A stretch of 64,000 nucleotides of DNA from Aeromonas lusitana (GTDB lineage: Bacteria > Pseudomonadota > Gammaproteobacteria > Enterobacterales > Aeromonadaceae). Under the pieces are notes generated by a model that worked only from the letters and a program-made list of their open reading frames with translations, was not told the origin of the DNA and ran no database searches. The DNA lies in contig NZ_PGCP01000002.1 in the NCBI RefSeq assembly GCF_002812985.1, positions 1 to 64,000 on the forward strand, given 5' to 3'. The translations under genes and the position numbers were made by a program. Shown here piece by piece: positions 17,947 to 26,575 of this stretch (position 1 is the first letter of the stretch; every line of letters starts with the position of its first letter).

Positions 17947-20259
17947 ATGAAGCAAATCAAATCCTGGGCGCAGTATTACGTCGATCTGATGACCAAGCTG
18001 GGGCTGGTCCGTTTCAGCATGCTGCTGGCGGCGGGCATCATAGTGCTGGCGGTCTCCATCCAGATGGGGGTGACCCTGTTCCTGCGCGGCACCGTCGACA
18101 TTGTCGATCTGGTGCGCTCGGTCTTCTTCGGTCTGCTGGTGACCCCCTGGGCCGTCTATTTCCTCTCCATCGTGGTGGATCAGCTGGAAGACTCCCGCCA
18201 GCGGCTGAGCCGGATGGTGAGCAAGCTGCAGGACATGCGCGAGCGCGACCTCGAGCTCAACAGCCAGTTGCAGGAGAACATCCGCCGCCTCAATACCCAG
18301 ATAGCCGAGACCAAGCGGGCCGAGACCCTGCGCCAGCAGGCGATTGAGGATCTGGAGAACGAGGTGTTCCAGCGCGAAAAAGCCCAGTTGCACCTGGGGG
18401 AGCGCACCGCCCTGCTGCGCTCTTTCATCGACTGCTCCCCGGATCTGGTTTATTACCGCAACGAGGAGGAGCAGTTCTCCGGTTGCAATCGCGCCATGGA
18501 GGAGCTGACCGGCCGGGTCGAGGCGGATCTCATCGGCTTGACCCCGTTCGATGTCTACAAGCAGGACATCGCCAGCAAGGTGGTGGAGACCGACAAGCAG
18601 GTCTTCGCCCAGAACGAACCCCTCACCTACGAGCAGTGGCTGGAGTACCCGGATGGCCGCAAGGCCTACTTCGAGCTGCGCAAGGTGCCCTTCTTCGACC
18701 GCTTCGGCAAGCGGCTCGGCCTGCTTGGCTTCGGCCGCGACATCACGGAGCGCAAGCAGTATCAGGACAAGCTGGAGAAGGCGAGCCGGGACAAGACCAC
18801 CTTCATCTCCACCATCAGCCACGAGCTGCGCACCCCGCTCAACGGCATCGTCGGCTTGAGCCGCATGCTGATGGACACGCCGCTGGATGCGAAACAGCAC
18901 CAGCAGCTCAAGACCATTCACCTGAGCGCCGTGACCCTCGGCAACATCTTCAACGACATCATAGATCTGGACAAACTCGACCGCCGCCGGCTGGAAATCG
19001 CGCCGACCAGCATCGACCTGCCCGCCTTTCTCGACGAGCTGGAGACACTGTCCCGTATCCAGGCGGAGCAGAAGGGGCTCTACCTGCATTTCGACCGGGA
19101 TGGCGACATGCCCCAGTTCGTGATGGCGGACGGCACCCGCTTGCGTCAGGTGTTGTGGAACCTGGTGGGCAATGCGGTCAAGTTCACCGACGAGGGTGGG
19201 GTGACGGTGCGTTGCCTGTCCCATGAGTCTGATACACCGGGCAAGCTGGCGCTGCATTTTGAAGTGGAAGATACCGGCGTCGGCATTCCCCGTGGCCAGC
19301 AGGAGAAGATCTTCGCCATGTACTATCAGGTGCAGGGCAAGAAGCACGCCACCGGTACAGGTATCGGCCTCGCGGTTTCCCGCCAGCTGGTGCAGGCCAT
19401 GGGTGGCCAGCTCTATGTGGACAGCGATCCCGGCGAGGGTTCCTGCTTCACCGCCGAGCTGGAGGTGGAGTGCGTGGCGCCCCAGGCCATCGAGCCCGAG
19501 CTGGAATTGCCCTCCCTCGACATTCTGTTGGTAGAGGACGTGGAGCTGAACGTCACAGTGGCATGCGCCCTGCTCAGCAAACTCGGCCATGAGGTCAAGG
19601 TGGCGCGAGACGGCACCCAGGCGCTGGCCATGGCGAACCCGGATGATTTTGATCTGATCCTGCTGGATATCCAGCTGCCGGACATGACCGGTTTCGATGT
19701 GGCGGCCAAGCTGCTTGAGCGCTACGGTGACAGCCTGCCCCCCATGGTGGCGCTCACCGCCAACTCGACCGGCGATCGCCAGTATTACCGGGATCACGGC
19801 ATGCAGGATGTGATCAACAAGCCGCTCGGCTCCAAGGCGGTGCGGGAGGTGATTGGTCACCTGTTTGCGGATCTGGCGGACGATGAGGCGGATGAGATCG
19901 AAGATGCGAGCAATCAGGATGCACTGCTGGACTTGCCCTTCCTCACCGATTACGCCAGCACGGTCGGCAAGCCGATCCTGCTCTCCAGTGTGGATCTGTT
20001 CGAGAAGATGATGCCCGACTACATGGCGGTGCTCGATTCCAACATGATTGCCAAGGATCAGGCCGGGGTGGTGGAGGAGGCGCACAAGATCAAGGGGGCG
20101 GCCGGCTCCATCGGCCTGCGCCGCCTGCAGCAGACGGCCCAGCTCATCCAGAGCCCGGATCATCCCGCCTGGTGGGAGAACGTGGAAGACTGGATTGAGA
20201 CGCTGCGCCGGGAATACCCGGGCGACATAGCCCGCTTGCGCCGCTGGTTGCTCTCCTGA
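17947..20259 (+). CDS. arcB: aerobic respiration control hybrid sensor kinase ArcB
   Basis: Tripartite kinase that senses quinone redox state and phosphorylates ArcA. The product is 770 aa. In order: two membrane helices (about 22-42 and 59-77), a coiled coil/PAS linker (80-270), HisKA with His292 (SHELRTPL), HATPase (Asn409, DTGVGIP 442-448, GTGIGL 470-475), a receiver with Asp574, and Hpt His713 (AHKIKGAAGS). All phosphorelay residues are present. Of the two E. coli redox cysteines, Cys180 is kept (FSGCNRAM) but position 241 is Tyr (GRKAYFELRK), and an additional Cys occurs at 163. SD GGGGAG lies upstream. Confidence 0.97.
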   Translation: MKQIKSWAQYYVDLMTKLGLVRFSMLLAAGIIVLAVSIQMGVTLFLRGTVDIVDLVRSVFFGLLVTPWAVYFLSIVVDQLEDSRQRLSRMVSKLQDMRERDLELNSQLQENIRRLNTQIAETKRAETLRQQAIEDLENEVFQREKAQLHLGERTALLRSFIDCSPDLVYYRNEEEQFSGCNRAMEELTGRVEADLIGLTPFDVYKQDIASKVVETDKQVFAQNEPLTYEQWLEYPDGRKAYFELRKVPFFDRFGKRLGLLGFGRDITERKQYQDKLEKASRDKTTFISTISHELRTPLNGIVGLSRMLMDTPLDAKQHQQLKTIHLSAVTLGNIFNDIIDLDKLDRRRLEIAPTSIDLPAFLDELETLSRIQAEQKGLYLHFDRDGDMPQFVMADGTRLRQVLWNLVGNAVKFTDEGGVTVRCLSHESDTPGKLALHFEVEDTGVGIPRGQQEKIFAMYYQVQGKKHATGTGIGLAVSRQLVQAMGGQLYVDSDPGEGSCFTAELEVECVAPQAIEPELELPSLDILLVEDVELNVTVACALLSKLGHEVKVARDGTQALAMANPDDFDLILLDIQLPDMTGFDVAAKLLERYGDSLPPMVALTANSTGDRQYYRDHGMQDVINKPLGSKAVREVIGHLFADLADDEADEIEDASNQDALLDLPFLTDYASTVGKPILLSSVDLFEKMMPDYMAVLDSNMIAKDQAGVVEEAHKIKGAAGSIGLRRLQQTAQLIQSPDHPAWWENVEDWIETLRREYPGDIARLRRWLLS

Positions 20260-20299
20260 GCCGATCATTGATGCCATCACAGCCAAGGAGGCAGACCCC

Positions 20300-21664
20300 A
20301 TGTATCAGCGCCTGATCCCGTCCCTGCGAATTCACAGCTGGGGAGACGAACCCCTGCTGGAGGCGACCGAGCAGGATCGCGCCCGCATCGTGCAGGCCGC
20401 GCCGGTGCGCCGGCTGCAGCAGAAGACCCAGGTATTTCCGCTGGATGTGAAGGCCTCGGTGCGAAGCCGCCTCACTCACTCCCTGGAGGTGCAGGAGACG
20501 GGCCGCCAGATCAGTCGCCGCATCCTGGCCCAGCTGCCCGCCAGCACAGTGTGCGAGGGGGCCTTCATCAATCTGGTGGAGATGTCCTGCCTGCTGCACG
20601 ACGTCGGCAACCCGCCGTTCGGCCACTTTGGCGAGCAGGTGATGAGCCAGTGGCTGGCACAGACGCTGGATGATCTCTTTGCCAGCGCCCATGATCAGCT
20701 GCCAAGCCCCCAGTGGGCCGAACTGCGTCAGGACTTGCTGGTGTTCGATGGCAACGCCCAGAGTCTGCGACTGGTGCACAGCCTGCACGAGTTGAACCTG
20801 ACTCTGGGGCAGCTGGCGGCCCTGTGCAAATACCCGCAGCAGCCGACACCGGGTCAGCACTTTGGCCAGCACCACGGCTGGGCCAGCAAGCGTGGCATCT
20901 TCTTCAGCGAACAGCCGCTCTACCAGGCCCTGAGTCAGCAGTTGGGGCTGGCTCCCGGCTGTCGTCATCCGCTGGTCTACATCATGGAGGCGGCGGACGA
21001 CATCTCCTACTGCATCGCGGATCTCGAGGATGCGGTGGACAGGCGGATTCTCACCCTGAGCGAGCTGCAGCAGGCGCTGCAGAGCGCTGACGGGGGGGAT
21101 TACATGGCAGTTCTGCTGACCCGGGCCACGGCGTCGGAGCGCGGATTCTTCCCCCATTTTCGCCAGCAGCTCACCCGGGATCTGGTGACCCTGGCGGCCG
21201 ACACCTATGTGGGTGAGCATGAGGCCATCCTGAGCGGCGCCTATCCCCAGGCCCTGCTGCACGGTCAGGCACCGGCGGCGCGGGTGCTGGATGTGCTCAA
21301 ACAGGTGGCGAGGGAGCAGGTCTTTATGCGCCCCGAAGTGGAGGCTCTGGAGCTGGAAGGCTATGCCGCCCTGCGCGGTGTGCTCTCGACCTATGCCTGT
21401 CTGCTGGCGTTGCCGGCCGCCCAGTTCGAGCGGCTGCTGGCGGGCAAGGGGGGCAGCGAGCTGTTCTTCGCCCGCCGGCTGTTCCATCGCTTGTCGGCCC
21501 GTCACCTCAAGGCATATCGGCTGGCGGTGGCCACGGCGGATCCTCGCTTCGTGTCTGCCGCCGAGCAGGAGTGGTACTACCGGGTCAGATTGCTGCTCGA
21601 CTACGTCAGCGGCATGACGGATACCTATGCGCTGGAGGAGTTCCGGCTGTTGTCCGGGATCTGA
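20300..21664 (+). CDS. dgt: dGTP triphosphohydrolase family HD protein
   Basis: A 454-aa HD-domain phosphohydrolase that splits dGTP to deoxyguanosine and tripolyphosphate in its E. coli relative. Metal-binding motifs are visible: SRLTHSLEV (first His), LLHDVGNPPFGHFGE (HD pair) and YIMEAADDISYC (last Asp). It is somewhat shorter than E. coli Dgt (505 aa), so its substrate range could be broader. The SD is excellent (AAGGAGGCAGACCCC-ATG). It follows arcB by 40 nt and may be cotranscribed. Confidence 0.86.
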   Translation: MYQRLIPSLRIHSWGDEPLLEATEQDRARIVQAAPVRRLQQKTQVFPLDVKASVRSRLTHSLEVQETGRQISRRILAQLPASTVCEGAFINLVEMSCLLHDVGNPPFGHFGEQVMSQWLAQTLDDLFASAHDQLPSPQWAELRQDLLVFDGNAQSLRLVHSLHELNLTLGQLAALCKYPQQPTPGQHFGQHHGWASKRGIFFSEQPLYQALSQQLGLAPGCRHPLVYIMEAADDISYCIADLEDAVDRRILTLSELQQALQSADGGDYMAVLLTRATASERGFFPHFRQQLTRDLVTLAADTYVGEHEAILSGAYPQALLHGQAPAARVLDVLKQVAREQVFMRPEVEALELEGYAALRGVLSTYACLLALPAAQFERLLAGKGGSELFFARRLFHRLSARHLKAYRLAVATADPRFVSAAEQEWYYRVRLLLDYVSGMTDTYALEEFRLLSGI

Positions 21665-21683
21665 TCGGTCTCATCAGCCATCT

Positions 21684-21697
21684 CACCCATATGGGTG
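21684..21697. promoter_or_regulatory. 14-bp perfect palindrome upstream of the small-ORF promoter
   Basis: CACCCATATGGGTG reads the same on both strands. It lies 10 nt upstream of the -35 element of the promoter at 21707, a typical activator or repressor position. No regulator is assigned. Confidence 0.4.
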
Positions 21698-21706
21698 GGG
21701 TGGATA

Positions 21707-21735
21707 TTGCACAAAAAACGGTGTTTTTCTAGACT
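21707..21735 (+). promoter_or_regulatory. promoter for the small-ORF pair
   Basis: -35 TTGCAC (21707-21712), a 17-nt spacer, and -10 TAGACT (21730-21735). The start would fall near 21742, about 34 nt before the 30-aa ORF. Confidence 0.6.
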
Positions 21736-21775
21736 GTGGCAACTTGTTCAACTTTCACTCGGTAAGGAGACGTCT

Positions 21776-21868
21776 ATGCAACATTCAATGCTCAACGTTG
21801 CGTTCGACCGCTGCATCGGCAGCGCGAAGACTCGTGCTCTTTATTTACCGCGTGGAGGGAACAGGTAA
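21776..21868 (+). CDS. small ORF, 30 aa, with strong SD
   Basis: ATG 21776 is preceded by AAGGAGACGTCT, one of the best SD sequences in the window, and the frame runs 30 codons to TAA 21866-21868. The peptide starts MQHSMLNVAFDRCIGSAK and ends in YLPRGGNR; it is basic. It lies between a good promoter and a long hairpin, 83 nt before the DUF1127-like gene. It may be a small protein or a leader peptide controlling the next gene. No homologue is recognised. Confidence 0.6.
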   Translation: MQHSMLNVAFDRCIGSAKTRALYLPRGGNR

Positions 21869-21880
21869 CACCTGCCTTTT

Positions 21881-21910
21881 CATCACCCGCGGTTATCCCG
21901 CAGGGTGATG
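21881..21910 (+). promoter_or_regulatory. long hairpin between the two small ORFs
   Basis: CATCACCC plus GCGG (21881-21892) pair with CCGC plus GGGTGATG (21898-21910), with one bulged A and a 5-nt loop, giving a 12-bp stem. No T-run follows, so it is more likely a stability or translation-control element than a terminator. Confidence 0.6.
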
Positions 21911-21951
21911 TCCTCTCTCCGGGAGAACCGCATGTTCAACTGGAGAATCAT

Positions 21952-22155
21952 ATGTCTATCGAACTCACACTGCTGCGCACCGTCGAATCCCTGGTACAGA
22001 AACGGATCACCCGACTGGAGCGTCGCGTCAGCTATCTGAACCTCTCACCGGCCATGTTGAAGGATATCGGCCTGGAAGGGATGAATGTGCAGATCGCCCA
22101 TGTTCGCGAGCAGGAGTTTCAAACCGGCTTCCGCCTCGGGAACCGAATAACCTGA
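21952..22155 (+). CDS. small DUF1127-like protein, 67 aa
   Basis: A 67-aa basic helical protein. The segment LNLSPAMLKDIGLEGM resembles the core of the DUF1127/YjiS family (typically ...LLxDIGL...), whose members are small stress- or metabolism-linked proteins, some RNA-binding. Assignment is by motif only. ATG 21952 follows CTGGAGAATCAT. It is followed by a terminator, so it ends the small-ORF unit. Confidence 0.7.
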   Translation: MSIELTLLRTVESLVQKRITRLERRVSYLNLSPAMLKDIGLEGMNVQIAHVREQEFQTGFRLGNRIT

Positions 22156-22188
22156 TGACAGGGGGCCAGCCCCCCTCTCATTGACACT

Positions 22189-22211
22189 GGCAGGCCTTGG
22201 CCTGCCTTTTT
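22189..22211 (+). terminator. terminator after the DUF1127-like gene
   Basis: GGCAGGCC (22189-22196) and GGCCTGCC (22199-22206) followed by T5. A second GGGGG/CCCCC hairpin lies just upstream near 22160-22174. Confidence 0.82.
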
Positions 22212-22300
22212 CATTTCCATATGGAAATGTTACAAATTTATTAGTCGCACATTGAGCCAAAAACTCTATGATCACCCCCCAGTCTGTATGGGAGTCACTC

Positions 22301-25300
22301 ATGTTTCGTCGCTGCTATCGTCTCATCTTGGTGTGCTGGCTGGCCTGCGGGAGCCTGGCGGCGATGGCCGCTACTGCCTTAAGCCAGGAGAATCTGGCGC
22401 ACTGGGAACAGACCTGGTTGGACGCCCGCAGCGAGCTGGTGATCGGCATGCCCTCGGTGGATTGGCCCCCTTATGTCTACACCAATGGGCGGGGTGGCTT
22501 CAGCGGTCCGCTGGATGATTATGCCGAGCTGGTAGCGGATCGGATGGGACTGACGCTGAAGTACAAGGGTTATCCCGACTATGCCCGTGCCCAGCAGGCC
22601 CTGCTCGATGGCGAGGTCGATCTGCTGCTGGGGGTGACGCCGGAGCAGGTGCCGCTTCAGCAGGCGCTGGTGACCCTGGATATCATGGGGGTGCCGAGGG
22701 GCATATTGCTGGCGCGCTCCCAGATGGGCTCTACCCTGGCGGTGGCGAGAACCTGGCGCTGGGTGTGCATCCGAGGCTTCGGCGCCTGTGATGAGCTGGC
22801 CAGACTCGGCGTAAAGGAGCTGGAAGAGGCTGACAGCGTCGACGAGGCGGCCTTCATGGTGAAACGGGGGCTGGCGGATGCCTATCTGGCGGATTTGCCG
22901 ACCCTGATCCGCCTGCAGCACCTGCGCCAGCATGCCCAGCTGCAGGTCATCACCCCCTCCTGGGTGCCCGCCACCCAGTTGACCATGGTGGTGTCAGCCG
23001 ACAACCAGGGGCTGCAATCCTTGCTGCAACGAGTGCTGGTGGCGATCCCGGAGAGCGAGCGCTGGCGCCTGCTGGAAACCGGGGGTGGCATCGATTACGG
23101 CCAGGTGCATGGGCCGCGCCAGAGCCTGTTCAGTCAGGATGAGCTGAACTGGCTGGCGCAGCATCCCGTTTTGAAATACGGCGTGGCCCCGAACTGGCCG
23201 GCGGTGAGCGAGATAGACAAGCATGGTCAGCTGAACGGGTTTCTGGCGGATCTGCTCAAGCTGATGAGCGCCCGCGCCGGTCTTCAGTTCACCCTGGTGC
23301 CGACCCAGAGCTGGGCCGAGACCCAGGCGCAGTTTCAGGCAGACAAGCTGGACTTCATTCCCGCCATGACCCCGACCGACGAGCGCCGTCAGTCCATGCT
23401 GTTTACCCCGGATTATGCCTTCATCAACCGGGTGATCGCCTCGAGGCAGGGGGTGGCCGAGCTCTCCAGCCTGGCGGAGCTGAAGGGGCGCCGGGTGGGC
23501 ATGGTGGCGGGCTCGGTGGAGAAGGGCTTGCTGGATCAGCTCGGTGCCCTGCAGGTCAATGCCGGCAGCGACACCCTGCTGCTGCCACTGCTCGACAGCG
23601 GTGAGGCCGACTATGTGCTGATGAGCACCACCACCCTGGAGCAGGCGCTGCAAAAAGGCTTCAGCGATCGCTATCAGGTGGTCTTCTCCGGCAACGAGTT
23701 GCGGGTGCCGGTCGCCATGGCGGTGCAGCAGCAGGATCCCATGTTGCAGCAGATCCTGACCAAGACGCTGCTCTCGATCCGGCCGGAAGAGCTGACCCGA
23801 CTGGAGCACAAGTGGATGTCCCTGACCATACAGACGGGGATAGATCCGGGCAAGGTGCTGCTCTGGTCTTCCCTCGGCGGGGGCATCTTCCTGCTCTGTG
23901 TGCTGCTGTTTGTCGGCTGGAACCGCACCCTGCGCCGCCAGATCAAGCAGCGCCAGCGGGCGGAGCAGCAGTTGAACGAACAGCTGACTTTCGTGCAGAC
24001 CCTGCTCGACTCCCTCCCCAACATGGTGGTGCTGCGGGACAAGCAGCTGCGCATCACATTGTGCAACCACGCCTACCGTGACGCCTTCGTCAGCAGAGAG
24101 GATGGCAATCCGCTCTATCTGGACAACATTCCCTCGCCGGAGCGGGTGCGGGTGCTGCGGGAGGAGCGGGAGGTGTGGCAGAGCGGCGAGGTGCTCGAGG
24201 GGGCAGGTTACAGCCTGCGCCAGGACGGAACTTCATTCCATGTTATTTACGCAAAGCAGCCATACCTGTCACCAAATGGTGAAATGTTGGGTGTATTGAC
24301 TGTTTTAACCGATGTGACCCGCATAAAAGAAGCCGAGGCGCGGGCCCGTCAGGCGGAGGTGCGCCTCACCCAGATCACCGACAGCATGCCGGGCATCGTC
24401 TACCAGTACCTGTGGCAGGGCCCCGGTAAGGGGCGCTTCCTCTATGTCTCCCAGGGGGAGCGGGAGATCCTGGGCTGCTCCGAAGAGGAGCTGTTGGCGG
24501 CGGGGTCGGGTGGCGAGGTGTTCGGCTTCACCGAGGCGGCGCTGCAAGACTTCGTCAGCAAGGTGGCCAACCACGCGGAAACCCTGGCGCCGCTGGATCT
24601 CGAGATCCGGGTGGAACGGGCGGAGGACGAGCGCTATCTGCAGATCCGTGGCAGCTTCGTGCGCCAGGAGGAGGGGCTGATCCTCAACGGCGTCATCCAT
24701 GACATTACGGCGCTCAAGCAGCAGGAGCATGAGCTCAGGGAGGCAAGGGCCAACGCGGAGCAGGCGATGCAGGCGCGCAGCCGCTTCCTCGCCACCATGA
24801 GCCACGAGCTGCGTACCCCCATTTCCGGCATGCACGGCATGCTGGAGCTGCTGCAGATGAGCGAGCTCGACGACGATCAGCGCTACATGCTGCGCAACAT
24901 AGCGACCTCGGCCAACAGCCTGCTCTATCTGGTCAACGACATCCTGGACTTCTCCAAGATGGAGGCGGGCCAGCTGCAACTGCATTACCACCCCAGCCGG
25001 CTTACCTCCGTCATCTGCGACGTGATCCGCAGCCACGCCACCCTGGCCTATGGCAAGGGGCTCAAGGTCACGTTGGCGTGGGGGAGCGAAGTGCCGGATC
25101 AGGCCAGCATAGACGCCATCCGGATGGGCCAGGTCATCTCCAATCTGCTCAACAACGCGGTGAAGTTTACCGAGCGGGGGGAGATAGCCATCCGGGTTGG
25201 CTATCAGGGCGGCCAGCTAGTGTTTGAGGTGCAAGACAGCGGGATCGGCATTGCCGAGAGCAAGCAGGTGGATCTCTTCATCCCCTTCAAGCAGGTGGAA

Positions 25301-26575
25301 TCCGACATCACCCGGCGCTTCGGCGGGACCGGGCTCGGGCTCGCCATCTGTCAGCAGCTGCTCCACAAGATGGGAGGCACCCTGGCGCTGCAGAGCCTGC
25401 CGGGAGTGGGCACCTGCGTGACCTTCAGCCTGCCCCTGGCCGAGTGCCAATGGGATGCGCCTCCCCTGGCGGATCAGGATTGGTGGTGGCTGGGTGACGA
25501 CAGCGCACTGCAGGAGACCATGGTGCAGCTCGGAGCCAGGCTGCAGCGGCTGGAGCCGCACCAGTGGCAACGACCCCTCAGCGGCCGTCTGCTTGCGGAA
25601 GAGCGCCTGCTGGAACAGGCCCTGGGAAGTGATTGGCAACAGCATTTGCAGCAAACCTCGCTCACGGGCATAGTGCTTTCATCACAGGAGGCCCTGCGTG
25701 GCCGGATGGGGAGCGATGCCTGGTGGCGATTGGGTCAGTCCCCTCTCTACCCGGATCTGCTGCTGGAGACCTGCCGCCAGCTGTCGGGGGAGCGACCTGC
25801 TCCGACCGAACCCCTGCTGCTCGACAAACTGCAAGGGCGCGTGCTGGTGGCCGATGATCATCCGGTCAACCGCGCCTTGCTGGCTCGCCAGCTCGCCATT
25901 CTCGGCATAGATGCCGAGCTGGTGGAGGATGGGGAGAAGGCGCTGCGTGCCTGGCAGGGGCAGGGGTTCTCCCTGCTGCTGACCGATTGCCACATGCCGG
26001 TGATGGATGGCTACACCCTGACGCGCACCCTGCGCGGGGCGGGGGAAAAGGCTCCTGTCATAGGGGTCACGGCCGATACCTCAGAAGAGGCCAGCCAGCA
26101 GATGCAGGAAGCAGGCATGAACGACATGCTGTTCAAGCCATACAACCTGGAGACATTGCGCCATACCCTGGTGCGCTGGCTGCCCGCGGTCAGCGAGCCG
26201 GGCGAACCCGTGACCCGCACCGCGGCCGTGACCCAGCAACAGGAGTCGATCTGGCTCTCTCTGTTCGGGGACGAGGCGGTGGCCCGCAGCATGGCGCGGG
26301 AGTATCTGGACTCCAACCGCCAGGACGGGGAGGAGATGCTGCGAGCCTTGGCCCGCCAGGATACCCAGGCACTGGTGGAGACGGCGCACCGCATCAAGGG
26401 CGCGGCCCGCATGGTCGGGCAGGCGGCCCTCGCGACTGAGGCCGCCGAGCTGGAGGCTGCTGCCCGTTTGAAGCAACTGAACAAGTTAGACGAATTGAGC
26501 CGTACGGTTCAGGTATTGATGGATGGGATTACCCGAGAGATTGGATTATGGCTCGATGAACAAGACTCAGCATGA
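22301..26575 (+). CDS. BvgS/EvgS-type hybrid sensor histidine kinase
   Basis: A 1424-aa kinase. In order: signal peptide (to about residue 24), two periplasmic solute-binding (SBP_bac_3) domains (about 35-270 and 285-510), a membrane helix (about 519-541), two PAS domains (about 565-690 and 695-815), HisKA with His835 (SHELRTP), HATPase, a degenerate receiver-like stretch without a clear Asp (about 1060-1165), a true receiver with Asp1229 (TDCHMPVMDG), and Hpt with His1363 (AHRIKGAARM). It should sense small ligands and pass phosphate by relay. ATG 22301 has GGGAG upstream. It overlaps the next gene by 20 nt, so the receiver-EAL protein is its probable partner. Confidence 0.93.
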   Translation: MFRRCYRLILVCWLACGSLAAMAATALSQENLAHWEQTWLDARSELVIGMPSVDWPPYVYTNGRGGFSGPLDDYAELVADRMGLTLKYKGYPDYARAQQALLDGEVDLLLGVTPEQVPLQQALVTLDIMGVPRGILLARSQMGSTLAVARTWRWVCIRGFGACDELARLGVKELEEADSVDEAAFMVKRGLADAYLADLPTLIRLQHLRQHAQLQVITPSWVPATQLTMVVSADNQGLQSLLQRVLVAIPESERWRLLETGGGIDYGQVHGPRQSLFSQDELNWLAQHPVLKYGVAPNWPAVSEIDKHGQLNGFLADLLKLMSARAGLQFTLVPTQSWAETQAQFQADKLDFIPAMTPTDERRQSMLFTPDYAFINRVIASRQGVAELSSLAELKGRRVGMVAGSVEKGLLDQLGALQVNAGSDTLLLPLLDSGEADYVLMSTTTLEQALQKGFSDRYQVVFSGNELRVPVAMAVQQQDPMLQQILTKTLLSIRPEELTRLEHKWMSLTIQTGIDPGKVLLWSSLGGGIFLLCVLLFVGWNRTLRRQIKQRQRAEQQLNEQLTFVQTLLDSLPNMVVLRDKQLRITLCNHAYRDAFVSREDGNPLYLDNIPSPERVRVLREEREVWQSGEVLEGAGYSLRQDGTSFHVIYAKQPYLSPNGEMLGVLTVLTDVTRIKEAEARARQAEVRLTQITDSMPGIVYQYLWQGPGKGRFLYVSQGEREILGCSEEELLAAGSGGEVFGFTEAALQDFVSKVANHAETLAPLDLEIRVERAEDERYLQIRGSFVRQEEGLILNGVIHDITALKQQEHELREARANAEQAMQARSRFLATMSHELRTPISGMHGMLELLQMSELDDDQRYMLRNIATSANSLLYLVNDILDFSKMEAGQLQLHYHPSRLTSVICDVIRSHATLAYGKGLKVTLAWGSEVPDQASIDAIRMGQVISNLLNNAVKFTERGEIAIRVGYQGGQLVFEVQDSGIGIAESKQVDLFIPFKQVESDITRRFGGTGLGLAICQQLLHKMGGTLALQSLPGVGTCVTFSLPLAECQWDAPPLADQDWWWLGDDSALQETMVQLGARLQRLEPHQWQRPLSGRLLAEERLLEQALGSDWQQHLQQTSLTGIVLSSQEALRGRMGSDAWWRLGQSPLYPDLLLETCRQLSGERPAPTEPLLLDKLQGRVLVADDHPVNRALLARQLAILGIDAELVEDGEKALRAWQGQGFSLLLTDCHMPVMDGYTLTRTLRGAGEKAPVIGVTADTSEEASQQMQEAGMNDMLFKPYNLETLRHTLVRWLPAVSEPGEPVTRTAAVTQQQESIWLSLFGDEAVARSMAREYLDSNRQDGEEMLRALARQDTQALVETAHRIKGAARMVGQAALATEAAELEAAARLKQLNKLDELSRTVQVLMDGITREIGLWLDEQDSA

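Noticed and set aside
17863-20301. An 812-codon open frame on the minus strand opposite arcB
   Set aside because: It is a shadow of a G+C-rich gene: ArcB on the plus strand has every expected domain, and the antisense product is His/Gln/Leu-rich low-complexity sequence with no SD.
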